A stretch of 64,000 nt of DNA from Bradyrhizobium zhanjiangense (GCF_004114935.1 NZ_CP022221.1:5229001-5293000); one strand, 5' to 3'; positions 36,709-46,067 are shown, counted from the first letter of the stretch. The notes: generated by a model not told the origin, from the sequence alone. A program made the numbers and translations.

Positions 36709-37104
36709 GGGCTTCGGGCCTTTCAAAATCGTCTCAAGTGTCGGGAACGTTGTCTTTGGGTCATCTCTGCCAGGGCTAATCGTACCAAGGCTAGCCTTGC
36801 AAGACTCATGCTGGCCAACCTAGCCGAACACCCGCCGATCCCGGGAGGCCATACCTTCATCCCCGCCGAAAGGCGCCCGCCATTATGGCTGTAGCGCAAA
36901 GTCCGGTCAGGCGATGGATCGAAGGTCGCGGCAGGCCCCTCAACATGCGGCGACTGAATAGCACCTGCGCATCACAGAACGACTGGCGTGCCGGGTCAAG
37001 GGGTTGACGGGACTCTTCTGTGTTCTGTTATTAACGACGGCGGCCTTTCGGCCAGCCCGCGGGCGCGACGCGCCCGCTGGAAACGCGGTTTTGAAAGCAG
37101 ACGC
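36709..37104. other. Divergent intergenic region aapJ/metC
   Basis: This 396-base stretch holds promoters for aapJ (left) and metC (right). The metC-proximal part has two hairpins, GGCC-TTTC-GGCC at 37042-37053 and a 9-bp palindrome at 37059-37077. Nothing in it fits the SAM-II riboswitch pattern I know from alphaproteobacterial methionine genes. No small gene is evident. Confidence 0.5.
37059..37077 (+). promoter_or_regulatory. Stable hairpin in the metC leader
   Basis: GCGGGCGCG-A-CGCGCCCGC forms a perfect stem, 27 bases before the metC ATG. A second small hairpin precedes it. They could gate translation or terminate transcription of the leader, but no T tract follows. Confidence 0.4.
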
Positions 37105-38289
37105 ATGGATTCCTCGCACCCCTCCCAGCAGCAGGCCGAGACCCGGCTGGTCACCTCCGGCCGCGACACCAAGGCGCAGAAGGGGTTCGTCAATCCGCCG
37201 GTATTTCACGGCTCGACCGTGCTCTATCCGACCGCCGAGGACCTGCACGCCCATCGCGGCGAGTTCACGTATGGCCGCCACGGTTCCCCCACCACGAAGG
37301 CCTTCCAGGAGACGCTGATGGCGCTGGAGGGGCCGCAATGCGCCGGCGTCGGCATCGTGCCGTCGGGACTGTCGGCGATCTCGACCACCCTGCTCTCGGT
37401 GCTGAAGGCCGGCGACCATCTCCTGGTCTGCGACAACGTCTATCGGCCCTCGCGCAATTTCTGCAACGGCATGCTCACCCGCTATGGCATCGAGACCACC
37501 TATTTCGATCCGCTGATCGGCGCCGGCATCGACAAGCTGCTCAAGCCCAACACCCGCGCCGTTCTGGTGGAGGCGCCAGGCTCGCAATCGTTCGAGATGC
37601 CCGACATCCGCGCCATCGCCGAGATTGCCCATGGTCGCGGCGCGCTCGTCATCGACGACAACACCTGGGCGACGCCGCTCTATCACCGCTCGCTCGAACA
37701 GGGCGTCGACATCAGCATGCAGGCGGCCACCAAATATATCGGTGGCCATTCCGACATCATGTTCGGCACCATCTCGGCCAACGCCAAGGCTTGGCCGATG
37801 GTCGCCGAAGGCATTCGCCTGCTCGGCGTCTGTGCCGGCCCCGACGACGTCTTCCTGGCGCTGCGCGGTCTGCGCACGCTGTCGGTGCGGCTGGCGCAGC
37901 ATCATCGTTCGGGGCTCGACATGGCGCGCTGGCTCGCCGCCAGACCCGAGGTTGCGCGCGTATTGCATCCGGCACTCGAAACCGATCCCGGCCATGCGAT
38001 CTGGAAGCGTGACTTCACGGGCGCGTCCGGCCTGTTCAGCATCGTGCTGAAGCCGGCGCCGCAGAAGGCGGTCGACACCATGCTCGACACGCTCAAGCTA
38101 TTCGGCATGGGCTTCTCCTGGGGCGGCTTCGAGAGCCTCGTGATTCCCTTCGATTGCGACGCCTACCGCACCGCGACCAAGTGGGCGCCCGGTGGCCCGA
38201 CGCTGCGCCTGCACATCGGGCTCGAGAGCGTCGACGACCTCAAGGCCGATCTCGACCGCGGCTTCGCTGCTCTCAAGGCGGCAATGTGA
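37105..38289 (+). CDS. metC: Cystathionine beta-lyase
   Basis: This 394-residue Cys/Met-metabolism PLP enzyme splits cystathionine into homocysteine, pyruvate and ammonia. The PLP lysine is Lys210 in SMQAATKYIGGHSD. The Asp partner sits in ALVIDDNTWATP, and an early block with FTYGRHGSPTTKAF binds the cofactor phosphate across the dimer. The C-terminal block SWGGFESLV separates this subfamily from other Cys/Met enzymes. I chose the ATG at 37105; the frame is open to 36988, but those residues are Arg-rich and come from the structured leader. The gene is divergent from aapJ. Confidence 0.92.
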   Translation: MDSSHPSQQQAETRLVTSGRDTKAQKGFVNPPVFHGSTVLYPTAEDLHAHRGEFTYGRHGSPTTKAFQETLMALEGPQCAGVGIVPSGLSAISTTLLSVLKAGDHLLVCDNVYRPSRNFCNGMLTRYGIETTYFDPLIGAGIDKLLKPNTRAVLVEAPGSQSFEMPDIRAIAEIAHGRGALVIDDNTWATPLYHRSLEQGVDISMQAATKYIGGHSDIMFGTISANAKAWPMVAEGIRLLGVCAGPDDVFLALRGLRTLSVRLAQHHRSGLDMARWLAARPEVARVLHPALETDPGHAIWKRDFTGASGLFSIVLKPAPQKAVDTMLDTLKLFGMGFSWGGFESLVIPFDCDAYRTATKWAPGGPTLRLHIGLESVDDLKADLDRGFAALKAAM

Positions 38290-38464
38290 GCCTGCTCACA
38301 GGGCATCGTGCGCGAGGACGCGGCATCGCGCCGGCGGACGCGCAATCGCGCGCCGCGGGAACGTGCACGCGCCGTAAACGTTAACGGCGACGCGCCAACA
38401 AATGATTTGATCCGCCGACGTTTGGCGCTAGCCTCACCAATCGACTCCAATCCGGACACGGAGC

Positions 38465-40156
38465 ATGGGAACGTTGGTTCTGCTTGATCTCATGGGCGGC
38501 GTTGCGCTGTTGTTGTGGGGCCTGCACATGGTCCACAGCGGGATCTTGCGCGCCTTCGGTCCCGACCTGCGGCGCCTGCTCAGCAAGGCGCTGAGCAACC
38601 GCGTCAGCGCATTCGCCGCCGGCCTCGGGCTCACCGCCCTGCTCCAAAGCAGCACGGCGACCGCCCTGATCACGAGCTCGTTCGCCGCCGAGGGTCTCGT
38701 TAGCCTGGCCGCCGCGCTCGCCATCATGCTCGGGGCCAATGTCGGCACGACGCTGATCGTGCAGGTGCTATCGTTCAACATCGCAGCCGTTGCGCCGGTG
38801 CTGTTCGTGCTCGGCCTCGTCGCCTTCCGCTCAGGCCCGCGATCGCGGATCAAGGACATCGGCCGCGTCTGCATTGGCCTCGGCCTGATGCTGCTCTCGC
38901 TGCACATTCTGCTCGACACGCTGGCGCCGGCGGAGAACGCGCCCGGCGTCCGCGTCGTGATGTCGGCCATAACAGGCGATCCCATTCTGTGCATCGTCAT
39001 CGCGGCTCTCATCACCTGGGCGGTGCATTCGAGCGTCGCCAGCGTCCTGCTGATCATGTCGCTGGCCTATTCGCAGTTCGTGACGCCTTATGCGGCCCTC
39101 GCACTGGTGCTCGGAGCCAATCTCGGCAGCGCCATCAATCCCGTGTTCGAGGGCGCCAGGCGCGACGATCCCGCGAGCTACCGCCTGCCGGTCGGCAATC
39201 TCGTCAACCGCGTGATCGGGATTGCCGTGGTCCTGCCCTTCCTGGGCGTGATCGCCGAGCACATGCACGCCTGGCAGCCCGATCTCGCCCGGATGACAGC
39301 CGCCTTCCACATCGCCTTCAACGTCGGCACCGCCGTCCTCTTCATCGGCCTGCTCGATATCATGTCGCGCCTGTTGACCCGGCTGCTGCCCGATCGCGTC
39401 AAGGAGGCCGATCCGGCCCGCCCGCGTTATCTCGACGAGACCGCGCTGGAGACGCCGTCACTGGCGCTCGCCGACGCCGCCCGCGAAACCTTGCGCATGG
39501 GCGACCTCGTCGAGGTCATGCTGCGCAAGGTGATGGCCGCGATGATGACCGGCGACCGCGCGCTGGTCGACCAGGTCTCGAAAACGGACAATCTCGTCGA
39601 CGGTCTCGACGAGGCCATCAAGCTCTACGTGACGAAACTCATGCGGGGCAGCCTCGACGAGAGCGAAGGGCGGCGCGCGATGGAGATCATCTCCTTCGCC
39701 ATCAACCTCGAGCATATCGGCGATATCATCGACAAGAGCCTGAGCGAGCTCGCCACCAAGAAGATCAAGCGGCGCTTCCAGTTCTCGGCCGAGGGGGCCG
39801 AGGAGCTCGCCGCTTTCCACAAGCGCACGATGGATTCGCTGCGGATCGCCTTCGGCGTCTTCATGTCGGGTGACGCCAATGAGGCGCGCAAGCTGCTGGT
39901 GGAGAAGACGGCGCTGCGCAATACCGAGCTTGCCGCCGTCGAGCGCCATCTGGATCGGCTGCGCGAGGGCCGCCCCGAGACCATCGAGACCACGTCGCTG
40001 CATCTGGACGTGCTACGTGATCTGCGCCGCATCCACTCGCATATCTGCTCGGTCGCCTACCCCGTGCTGGACGCGGCCGGCGAACCCTATCGCCGGCACG
40101 AGGCCGATCAAGCCGCCCTGCCCGCGTCAGGCGCGGCGTCTGCGTTGCCGCGCTAG
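38465..40156 (+). CDS. Na/Pi cotransporter family protein with C-terminal PhoU domain
   Basis: This 563-residue protein has two inverted Na/Pi-cotransport repeats in residues 1-310: ALLQSSTATALITSS with ANVGTT in the first, and AVHSSVASVLLIMS with ANLGSAINP in the second. The C-terminal 200 residues are a helical PhoU-like domain (TDNLVDGLDEAIKLYVTKL and INLEHIGDIIDKSLSELA). Such YjbB/NptA-type proteins move phosphate with sodium; in E. coli YjbB promotes phosphate export. The PhoU part probably senses or gates. It is preceded by CGGAGC just before the ATG and appears to be a single-gene unit, convergent with the lipid A cluster. Confidence 0.92.
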   Translation: MGTLVLLDLMGGVALLLWGLHMVHSGILRAFGPDLRRLLSKALSNRVSAFAAGLGLTALLQSSTATALITSSFAAEGLVSLAAALAIMLGANVGTTLIVQVLSFNIAAVAPVLFVLGLVAFRSGPRSRIKDIGRVCIGLGLMLLSLHILLDTLAPAENAPGVRVVMSAITGDPILCIVIAALITWAVHSSVASVLLIMSLAYSQFVTPYAALALVLGANLGSAINPVFEGARRDDPASYRLPVGNLVNRVIGIAVVLPFLGVIAEHMHAWQPDLARMTAAFHIAFNVGTAVLFIGLLDIMSRLLTRLLPDRVKEADPARPRYLDETALETPSLALADAARETLRMGDLVEVMLRKVMAAMMTGDRALVDQVSKTDNLVDGLDEAIKLYVTKLMRGSLDESEGRRAMEIISFAINLEHIGDIIDKSLSELATKKIKRRFQFSAEGAEELAAFHKRTMDSLRIAFGVFMSGDANEARKLLVEKTALRNTELAAVERHLDRLREGRPETIETTSLHLDVLRDLRRIHSHICSVAYPVLDAAGEPYRRHEADQAALPASGAASALPR

Positions 40157-40166
40157 CGCTCCTAGG

Positions 40167-40505
40167 TCAGCGGTCCAGCGTCTTAGAGGCGCTGCCGCGG
40201 TTCTTCACGATCAGCATGATGTTGCGGATATAGATGATGGTCGCGAGCGCCTGTCCAAGGATGATGACCGGCTCGCGCTTCACGACGCCGTAGACCAGCG
40301 TCATCAGCCCGCCGCCCATGGAGCAGAACCAGAACGCCATCGGCACCACGCTGTTGCCGGCCCGTTCGCTCGCGATCCACTGCACCAGGAAGCGCGCGGT
40401 GAAGAACAATTGTGCGACGAGGCCGAACGCGAGCCAGAAATCGAACTTGGCGACGAAGACGTCGTAGATATAGTTGCTCAGCGCCTGACCGTATTGGATG
40501 ATCAT
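40167..40505 (-). CDS. Lipid A biosynthesis N-terminal-domain (LABN) membrane protein
   Basis: This 112-residue protein has three hydrophobic segments and the phrases FTARFLVQWIASE, MAFWFCSMGGG and GVVKREPVIILGQ. These define the domain otherwise found at the N-terminus of some lipid-A-disaccharide synthases. Stand-alone copies accompany polyprenyl-phosphate sugar transferases and may act as small flippase-like or scaffold proteins. The ATG at 40505 overlaps the stop of the glycosyltransferase (ATGA), which places it last in a four-gene operon. An upstream extension of the frame lies inside that gene and is not coding. Confidence 0.9.
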   Translation of the reverse strand: MIIQYGQALSNYIYDVFVAKFDFWLAFGLVAQLFFTARFLVQWIASERAGNSVVPMAFWFCSMGGGLMTLVYGVVKREPVIILGQALATIIYIRNIMLIVKNRGSASKTLDR

Positions 40506-41239
40506 GCGTTCACCTCGGTCACATCTGGCGTCGTCTTCTTGCGGCGGATCAGCCACCACACGCCGGCGAGATCCATGATGCCGATCCACAGCCGGTCGAA
40601 AAAGCCGTAATTCGACACGCCGGAACGGCGCGGCCGGTCGATCACGTCGACATAGGCAATGTCGTAGCCTTCGCGGCGGACCAGCGCCGGCAGGAAGCGA
40701 TGCAGCCCGTCGAAATAGGGCAGCATCAGGAACACGTCGCGCCGGAACGCCTTCAGGCCGCAGCCGGTGTCGCGCGTGCCATCCTTCAGGATCGCGTTGC
40801 GAACGCCGTTCGCCACGCGCGACTGTAACTTCTTGAAGCCGGTGTCCTTGCGCCCGATCCGCTGGCCGGCGGCGAGCCCGACGCGCCCTGCTCCCTTCTC
40901 GACCGCCGCGATCAGGTCCGGCAGGAATGCAGGATTGTTCTGGCCGTCGCCGTCGAGCGTGGCAACGATCACCCCGCGCGCCGCACGCACACCACTGCGC
41001 ACGGCTGCCGATTGGCCGCCCGATCTCGCATGGCGGAGCTGACGCAGATTGCCCCGCTGCTTCATGATGCCGGCAAGCCGCTCGCCGGTCGCATCCGTCG
41101 AGCCGTCGTTGACGTAGATGATCTCATAGGCCCAGCGGCCATCGAGCGCCGCCGTGATCTCCTCGATCAAGGGCGCGATGTTGTCGGCTTCGTTGCGCAC
41201 GGGAACGACGATGGAAACCGATGGCTGGGACGTCGACAA
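40502..41239 (-). CDS. Family 2 glycosyltransferase (dolichyl-phosphate-sugar synthase type)
   Basis: This GT2 enzyme opens with VSIVVPVRNEADNIAPL. It has the nucleotide-sugar DGDGQNNP motif (DxD), the catalytic-region TRDTGCGLKAFRR and the RRSGVSNYGFFDR C-terminal block. A single hydrophobic segment near the C-terminus anchors it to the membrane. The family makes polyprenyl-phosphate sugars that serve as donors for ArnT-like transferases. The start is uncertain. TTG 41239 gives a family-like N-terminus but a weak ribosome site. A GGAGG stands seven bases before ATT at 41260. TTG 41329 and a start at 41395 would overlap the phosphatase gene. Its end overlaps the LABN gene. Confidence 0.88.
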   Translation of the reverse strand: MSTSQPSVSIVVPVRNEADNIAPLIEEITAALDGRWAYEIIYVNDGSTDATGERLAGIMKQRGNLRQLRHARSGGQSAAVRSGVRAARGVIVATLDGDGQNNPAFLPDLIAAVEKGAGRVGLAAGQRIGRKDTGFKKLQSRVANGVRNAILKDGTRDTGCGLKAFRRDVFLMLPYFDGLHRFLPALVRREGYDIAYVDVIDRPRRSGVSNYGFFDRLWIGIMDLAGVWWLIRRKKTTPDVTEVNA

Positions 41240-41303
41240 ATCAAGGCTCGTGGTTGGAATTGGCCTGCCTCCAAGGAACCGGCGCCCCGGCAGGCAGCCG
41301 CTT

Positions 41304-42149
41304 TTATGGGGCGGATGCCCCGTGGGCAACCCTTTTGAGACGGCTCGATACCGCCCCGGGAAGCGGCACGATCGTGCCGTCCGCGCGGATGGCAAAGCCC
41401 AGCCTTCGAGCCGCGAACCAATAGCGGACGGCCAAGGCGCCGACCGTGCCGACCATGGCGCCGGCCACGACGTCGCTCGGGTGGTGCGCGAGCAGCACCA
41501 AACGCGTCAAAAGGATCACGATTGCGTAAGTGAACATGAACACGCGCAGGCGCGGCCACAATGCTGATACAGCAAACGCCAAGGCGAACGCTGCCACTGC
41601 GTGGCCCGACGGCAGGCTGGCGTAAGCCCCCGTTCCCTCGAACGGGATGAAGTTGAACGGATTGGCCTGTCCGCCGACGAACGGACGTCCGCGTCCGATG
41701 AGATATTTCAGGATCTCGGCGACCAACGCTGACACGGCAACCGACAGAAACATGAATTGCAGCCGCGTGCCGAGGCCAAGCAGCAGCGCACGGCGAGTCC
41801 CGTGCAGCGCTGCCGCAACGAATGCCACAGCCACAAGCGCAGCCCCCAGCACCGACAGCACATACTCGTCCTTTCCGAAATCGGTGAGGATGCGGATTGG
41901 CCACAGGCTTGGCGTGCCCCGCGCCGGCATCAGCTGGATCTCGGTCAGATCGAACGCGACCATCAGCACGATGACTAGTGCTGCGCCCGCTGCACTGAGC
42001 CAGAGCGAATGCCGCGCCAGCTTTCGGGCGGCCTCGGCGCGGCGCGAATGCGAGGGCGTGCGCACGAGTTGCGCCAGCGCATGCCAGGACACGGCGAGCA
42101 CTTGCGCGGGATAGCCTGCAGGCGGCCCAATGTCGTTCGGGGCCCGCAT
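41304..42149 (-). CDS. PAP2-superfamily membrane phosphatase (LpxE/LpxF-like)
   Basis: This 281-residue membrane protein has about five helices and the three PAP2 motifs: KYLIGRGRP, SLPSGHAVAAF and RLVLLAHHPSDVVAG. The catalytic histidine is in the SGH motif and the other in the last motif. In Gram-negative bacteria such enzymes remove phosphate from lipid A (LpxE, LpxF) or from undecaprenyl pyrophosphate. Its position between a family 39 transferase and a polyprenyl-phosphate-sugar synthase favours lipid A. It starts one base after the upstream gene's stop codon. Which lipid A phosphate is attacked cannot be read from the sequence. Confidence 0.9.
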   Translation of the reverse strand: MRAPNDIGPPAGYPAQVLAVSWHALAQLVRTPSHSRRAEAARKLARHSLWLSAAGAALVIVLMVAFDLTEIQLMPARGTPSLWPIRILTDFGKDEYVLSVLGAALVAVAFVAAALHGTRRALLLGLGTRLQFMFLSVAVSALVAEILKYLIGRGRPFVGGQANPFNFIPFEGTGAYASLPSGHAVAAFALAFAVSALWPRLRVFMFTYAIVILLTRLVLLAHHPSDVVAGAMVGTVGALAVRYWFAARRLGFAIRADGTIVPLPGAVSSRLKRVAHGASAP

Positions 42150-42150
42150 C

Positions 42151-43893
42151 CTATTCGGTGCCTTCCGAGCGGAAGATCGAGATCGCGATCGCGCGCCCTT
42201 GCGAGAAATTATAGCCCTCGATGCGCGTACCGACCTTGTAGCGCAGCCCGATCGCCTCGGCGCGCTGCACGAAGCTACGCTCGGAGCGTTGCTCGATCAG
42301 CGCGAAGCGACAGCTGCCCTGCCGCATGAAGTCGGCCGCGCCCGAGCCGTCGGTGAGCAGCGTCTGCGTGCCCGTCAGGAACACGAGGCTCGGTTCGTGA
42401 TAGCCGGCAGCAGCCGCCTTCGGTCCGACGCAGGTGACGTTGCGAAGCGCGCGCGCGATCTCGATGCTCGGAAACAGCGGGGTCAGCGACGGCAGCACGA
42501 TGCCGTAGACCGTCACCGCCAGCATCAGCGCGGCGACCAGCGCGTTCAGCAGCGAGCGCTCGGCGCGATTGTTGTCGTAGAGCCACCAGGCGAACAGGCC
42601 TAAGATCAGCGATGCCGCGATGAACGGCCAGGCCACGAAGGCCGGCTGGCGCGTCAGCATCACCGCGCCGACCACGGCGATGATCGAGGCGGCCGCGGGG
42701 ATCGCGAACCACCAGGCCGAGCCGCGCATCAGCCAGGACCGCGACAGCACGCGCCGTTCCACCGCTCCCGCGGTGAGGATCGCGATCGCGGGGTACAACG
42801 GCAGGACATAGTGCGGCAGCTTGGTCAGCACGGCTTCGAACACGATCCACGACGGGACCAGCCAGGCCAGCAGGAACTGCGCGCCGGGCTCGCGCCGTGC
42901 CCGCCAGACCGCGGGCGCTGCCATGGCCGCGAGCGGCGCGCCCGGCCAGAAGGTGATCCAGAACAGCGCGAGGTACAGACCAGGAGGTGCGCCGTGGGAT
43001 TCCTGGGCGCCTATCTTGCTCAGCATGTCGCCGCCGACGGAATCGGCGAAGAAGGCATCGCCCGCGCGCCAGAAGATCGCGACGAACCAGGGCAGCACCA
43101 GCACCAGCATCCACATCAGGCCCCAGACCGGACGCAGCCGCCATAGCCAGGAGGCATCGCGGTCCTGGATCGCGAGCGCGACGATGGTCAGGCCGGCAAA
43201 CATCAGGATCAGCGGACCCTTGATCAAGATGCCGACGGCAAGCGCGCTCCAGAAGATCGCCGGCCAGCTCCAGGGCGGATGGGTCTCATCTTCCGCTCGC
43301 TGCCAGGACAGATAGGCCCGCGCCATCGCCCCCATCGCGGCGACCACGCAGAACAGCAGCATCGCATCGGTCTTGGCGAGACGCGCCTCGACACCGAGCA
43401 GCACCGAGGCGCACATCATCAGCGCCGCCAGCACCGCGGCGCGCCGCGTGACGAAACCAAGCGCGGCCCAATAGGTCATGAGCACGGCACCGATCGCTCC
43501 CAACAGCGATGGCAGCCGGTAGACCCAGATGCGCAATTCGGCCTTCGGCAGCTTGAGCGCCGCAGCGGTTTCGACCGCGGCCGATTGCAGCCAGTAGATG
43601 CCGACCGGCTTCTTGTAGCGGACATCCTCCTGGAAGCGGATGTCGACATAGTCGCCACTCTCGACCATCTGCTTCGTGGCCTGGGCAAAGCGCGCTTCGT
43701 CGCGGTCGATCGGCGGGATGGTGAAGAAGCCCGGCAGGAATAGCAGCAGTGCGCACAGCACCAGGAAGCCGACCGCACGGGCGTGGCTGGCCGTGACGAT
43801 ATCGAGCATGCGCACGAGCCCGCTGCCTGGATTGGCGGGCGATTTCGGCTCGCGGGGGGCTCCAAAACGGGGCGTTGGGTAGGTCTCGGCCAT
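42151..43893 (-). CDS. GT39-family glycosyltransferase (ArnT-like)
   Basis: This 580-residue protein has about eleven membrane helices and the GT-C signature near its first loop: IPPIDRDEARFAQATKQM, with the catalytic-region Asp/Glu, then DVRYKKPVGIYWLQ. It is an ArnT/PMT-type transferase that uses a polyprenyl-phosphate sugar in the periplasm to modify a lipid or protein. The next genes, encoding a phosphatase and a GT2 donor synthase, suggest lipid A as acceptor and a hexose or hexuronic acid as donor sugar. It is the first gene of the operon, 50 bases from the end of the next unit upstream (pbpC). The length is typical of ArnT. Confidence 0.9.
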   Translation of the reverse strand: MAETYPTPRFGAPREPKSPANPGSGLVRMLDIVTASHARAVGFLVLCALLLFLPGFFTIPPIDRDEARFAQATKQMVESGDYVDIRFQEDVRYKKPVGIYWLQSAAVETAAALKLPKAELRIWVYRLPSLLGAIGAVLMTYWAALGFVTRRAAVLAALMMCASVLLGVEARLAKTDAMLLFCVVAAMGAMARAYLSWQRAEDETHPPWSWPAIFWSALAVGILIKGPLILMFAGLTIVALAIQDRDASWLWRLRPVWGLMWMLVLVLPWFVAIFWRAGDAFFADSVGGDMLSKIGAQESHGAPPGLYLALFWITFWPGAPLAAMAAPAVWRARREPGAQFLLAWLVPSWIVFEAVLTKLPHYVLPLYPAIAILTAGAVERRVLSRSWLMRGSAWWFAIPAAASIIAVVGAVMLTRQPAFVAWPFIAASLILGLFAWWLYDNNRAERSLLNALVAALMLAVTVYGIVLPSLTPLFPSIEIARALRNVTCVGPKAAAAGYHEPSLVFLTGTQTLLTDGSGAADFMRQGSCRFALIEQRSERSFVQRAEAIGLRYKVGTRIEGYNFSQGRAIAISIFRSEGTE

Positions 43894-43943
43894 TGGTTCC
43901 GCTTACGCTGAAACCGCCATCGCCACAACCGCTTAAGCCGGGC

Positions 43944-46067
43944 TCATTGAATTCGAATGACAACTGTGTCCGCCGCGCCCGTGGCGTCGATCACGGTGAG
44001 CCGCGCAAAGCCCGGACCGGGCGGATCGATCAGCCGCTGGCGACGGCCGTCGATCTCGCCGAGCGCGGTTCCATTAACCATGACGGTCATGGGTAGAACG
44101 CCGCCGGCGACTTTGACCGGCATGGCTGCGCTCTCCTGACCACTCGATCGATCGACGTCGATCCGCGAGCCGTTGAGCGGAAACTGAATGTGCAGCGCCT
44201 GCTCGCCGCCGGTGCGCACCAGTTCCCCGACCGGACGGAACCTCTTCAGCGGCAGCGGCAACTTGCTGTTGCTGGCCACCAGGGTTCCCCTCGGCGGCTT
44301 CGGCAATGGAGCCAGAGTCTTGCCGGTCCGGGCGAAGGCGTCGAACAGGATCGGCGCGGCAGCGACGCGCCCGATCAGGCCGGGAACCGGCGCACCGTCG
44401 GGCCGGCCGACCCAGACGCCGACGGTCATGCGGCCGTCGAAGCCCACCGACCAGGCATCGCGATAGCCGTAGGAGGTGCCGGTCTTGAAGGCGATCCGGT
44501 TATGGGCGGCATTCTCCGGGGGCGGCGTGCCCAAGAGCACGTTGCCGACCTGCCAGGCCGCGACCTGATCGAGCAGCCGCAACGGCTCGCGGTCATCCCT
44601 GTCAACGATGATCTCGCGCAGCGGCTTGGTCGTGCCGAGCCGGGCGAAACCCGTATAGAGCTGGACGAGGTCCTGGAGCGTGACGCCGACGCCGCCGAGA
44701 CCCATGGCGAGCCCCGGCGCCTCGTCCTTGGGCAACACGAGATTGCCGCCAGCCTGCCGCAACCGCGAGGCCAGGCGGCTGGAGCCGACGCGATCGAGCA
44801 GCACGATGGCGGGCACGTTCAGCGACAATTGCAGCGCCTTCCTCACCGGTACCGTGCCCTGGAACGTCATGTCGAAATTTTCCGGCGCGTAGGAGCCGAA
44901 GCGGACCGGCCGGTCGTCGATCAAGCTCTCCGGATGGACAAAGCCATCCTCGAAGGCGAGGCCGTAGATGAAAGGTTTCAGGGTCGAGCCCGGCGAGCGG
45001 ATGGCGCGGGTCATGTCGACCTGCCCTGCCCGGCTCTCGTCGAAATAATCGGCCGAGCCGACGCGGGCGAGCACGTCGCCGCTCTCACTGTCGACCACGA
45101 TGATGCCGACCGAGATATTGGGCCCGAGCGCGATGGCACGATCACGCGCCAGCGGCTCCAGCACCTTCTGCAAGCTCGCATCCAGCGTCAGCTTGATGAC
45201 CGGCGCGTCCTTCACGATCGAAAGCGCGGTGTCGGAGGCATGCGGCGCCAGGATCGGCATCGGCTTGCGCAGCTTCGGAATGGCAACGGCCTTGGCCTGC
45301 TTCGCGTCCTCCACGCTGACCTGATGCTCGGAGACCATCCGGTCGAGCACGCAGTCGCGCGCGATGCGGGCGGCCTCGGGATGGCGATCAAGCCGGCGCG
45401 TCTCCGGCGATTGCGGCAGAGCCACCAGCAGCGCGGCCTCCGCCAACGACAGCCGCTTCGGCTCCTTGCCGAGATAGGCGATCGACGCAGCCCGGATACC
45501 TTCGAGATTGCCACCGTAAGGGGCGAGCGCGAGATAGAGATCGAGGATCTGCTCCTTGCTCAAACTTCGCTCGATCTCGATGGCCCGCACCATCTGCCGC
45601 AGCTTGGCATAAAGCGAACGCTGTCGTCGCGGCTCCATCAGCCGCGCAAGCTGCATGCTGATGGTCGAGCCGCCCGACACGATGTGGCCGCGCGTTGCAA
45701 GCTGCAATGCGGCTCGGCCCAGCGCCAGCGGATCGATGCCGTCATGGGCGTAGAAGCGCTGATCCTCATAGGCGAGCAGCAGTTTTAGATAGGTCGGATC
45801 GACGTTCGTCTTGGCATCGACCGGCAGCCGCCACCGCCCATCCGCCATGGCATAGGCGCGCAGCAGCTTGCCATTGCGGTCGACGATGGTGGTGGAGACC
45901 TGCCGCGCCTCGTCGAGCGGCAAAGGACCGAGGGAGTAGACCCAGGCGACGAACCCGACGATAGCGAGGATGAAGGCAAAGGCGGCGGCAGACAGGGCAC
46001 GCATGACGCCGCCTCGCCCTGCCCTACCGCCGCCCTTGCTGACTTCGTTCATCCCATTCTCACTCAC
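43944..46067 (-). CDS. pbpC: Penicillin-binding protein 1C
   Basis: This 707-residue bifunctional PBP has one membrane helix (about 22-45). The GT51 transglycosylase domain holds Glu101 in EDQRFYAHDGID, and ISMQLARL follows. The transpeptidase domain has the active serine in SPGSTLKPF (about 357), SLN and KTGTS (about 529). The C-terminal domain is the BiPBP_C type. It polymerises and cross-links peptidoglycan. Its ATG overlaps the stop of the alpha-2-macroglobulin gene by four bases (ATGA), a pairing well established in proteobacteria. That pairing suggests repair of the wall after the trap protein signals a breach. Confidence 0.95.
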   Translation of the reverse strand: MSENGMNEVSKGGGRAGRGGVMRALSAAAFAFILAIVGFVAWVYSLGPLPLDEARQVSTTIVDRNGKLLRAYAMADGRWRLPVDAKTNVDPTYLKLLLAYEDQRFYAHDGIDPLALGRAALQLATRGHIVSGGSTISMQLARLMEPRRQRSLYAKLRQMVRAIEIERSLSKEQILDLYLALAPYGGNLEGIRAASIAYLGKEPKRLSLAEAALLVALPQSPETRRLDRHPEAARIARDCVLDRMVSEHQVSVEDAKQAKAVAIPKLRKPMPILAPHASDTALSIVKDAPVIKLTLDASLQKVLEPLARDRAIALGPNISVGIIVVDSESGDVLARVGSADYFDESRAGQVDMTRAIRSPGSTLKPFIYGLAFEDGFVHPESLIDDRPVRFGSYAPENFDMTFQGTVPVRKALQLSLNVPAIVLLDRVGSSRLASRLRQAGGNLVLPKDEAPGLAMGLGGVGVTLQDLVQLYTGFARLGTTKPLREIIVDRDDREPLRLLDQVAAWQVGNVLLGTPPPENAAHNRIAFKTGTSYGYRDAWSVGFDGRMTVGVWVGRPDGAPVPGLIGRVAAAPILFDAFARTGKTLAPLPKPPRGTLVASNSKLPLPLKRFRPVGELVRTGGEQALHIQFPLNGSRIDVDRSSGQESAAMPVKVAGGVLPMTVMVNGTALGEIDGRRQRLIDPPGPGFARLTVIDATGAADTVVIRIQ

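Noticed and set aside
36988..37104. Possible 39-residue N-terminal extension of MetC
   Set aside because: The extension is Arg/Gly-rich, covers the leader hairpins and is absent from the enzyme family.
36709..37104. SAM-II or SAH riboswitch upstream of metC
   Set aside because: I looked for the conserved pseudoknot sequences and found none; only plain hairpins are present.
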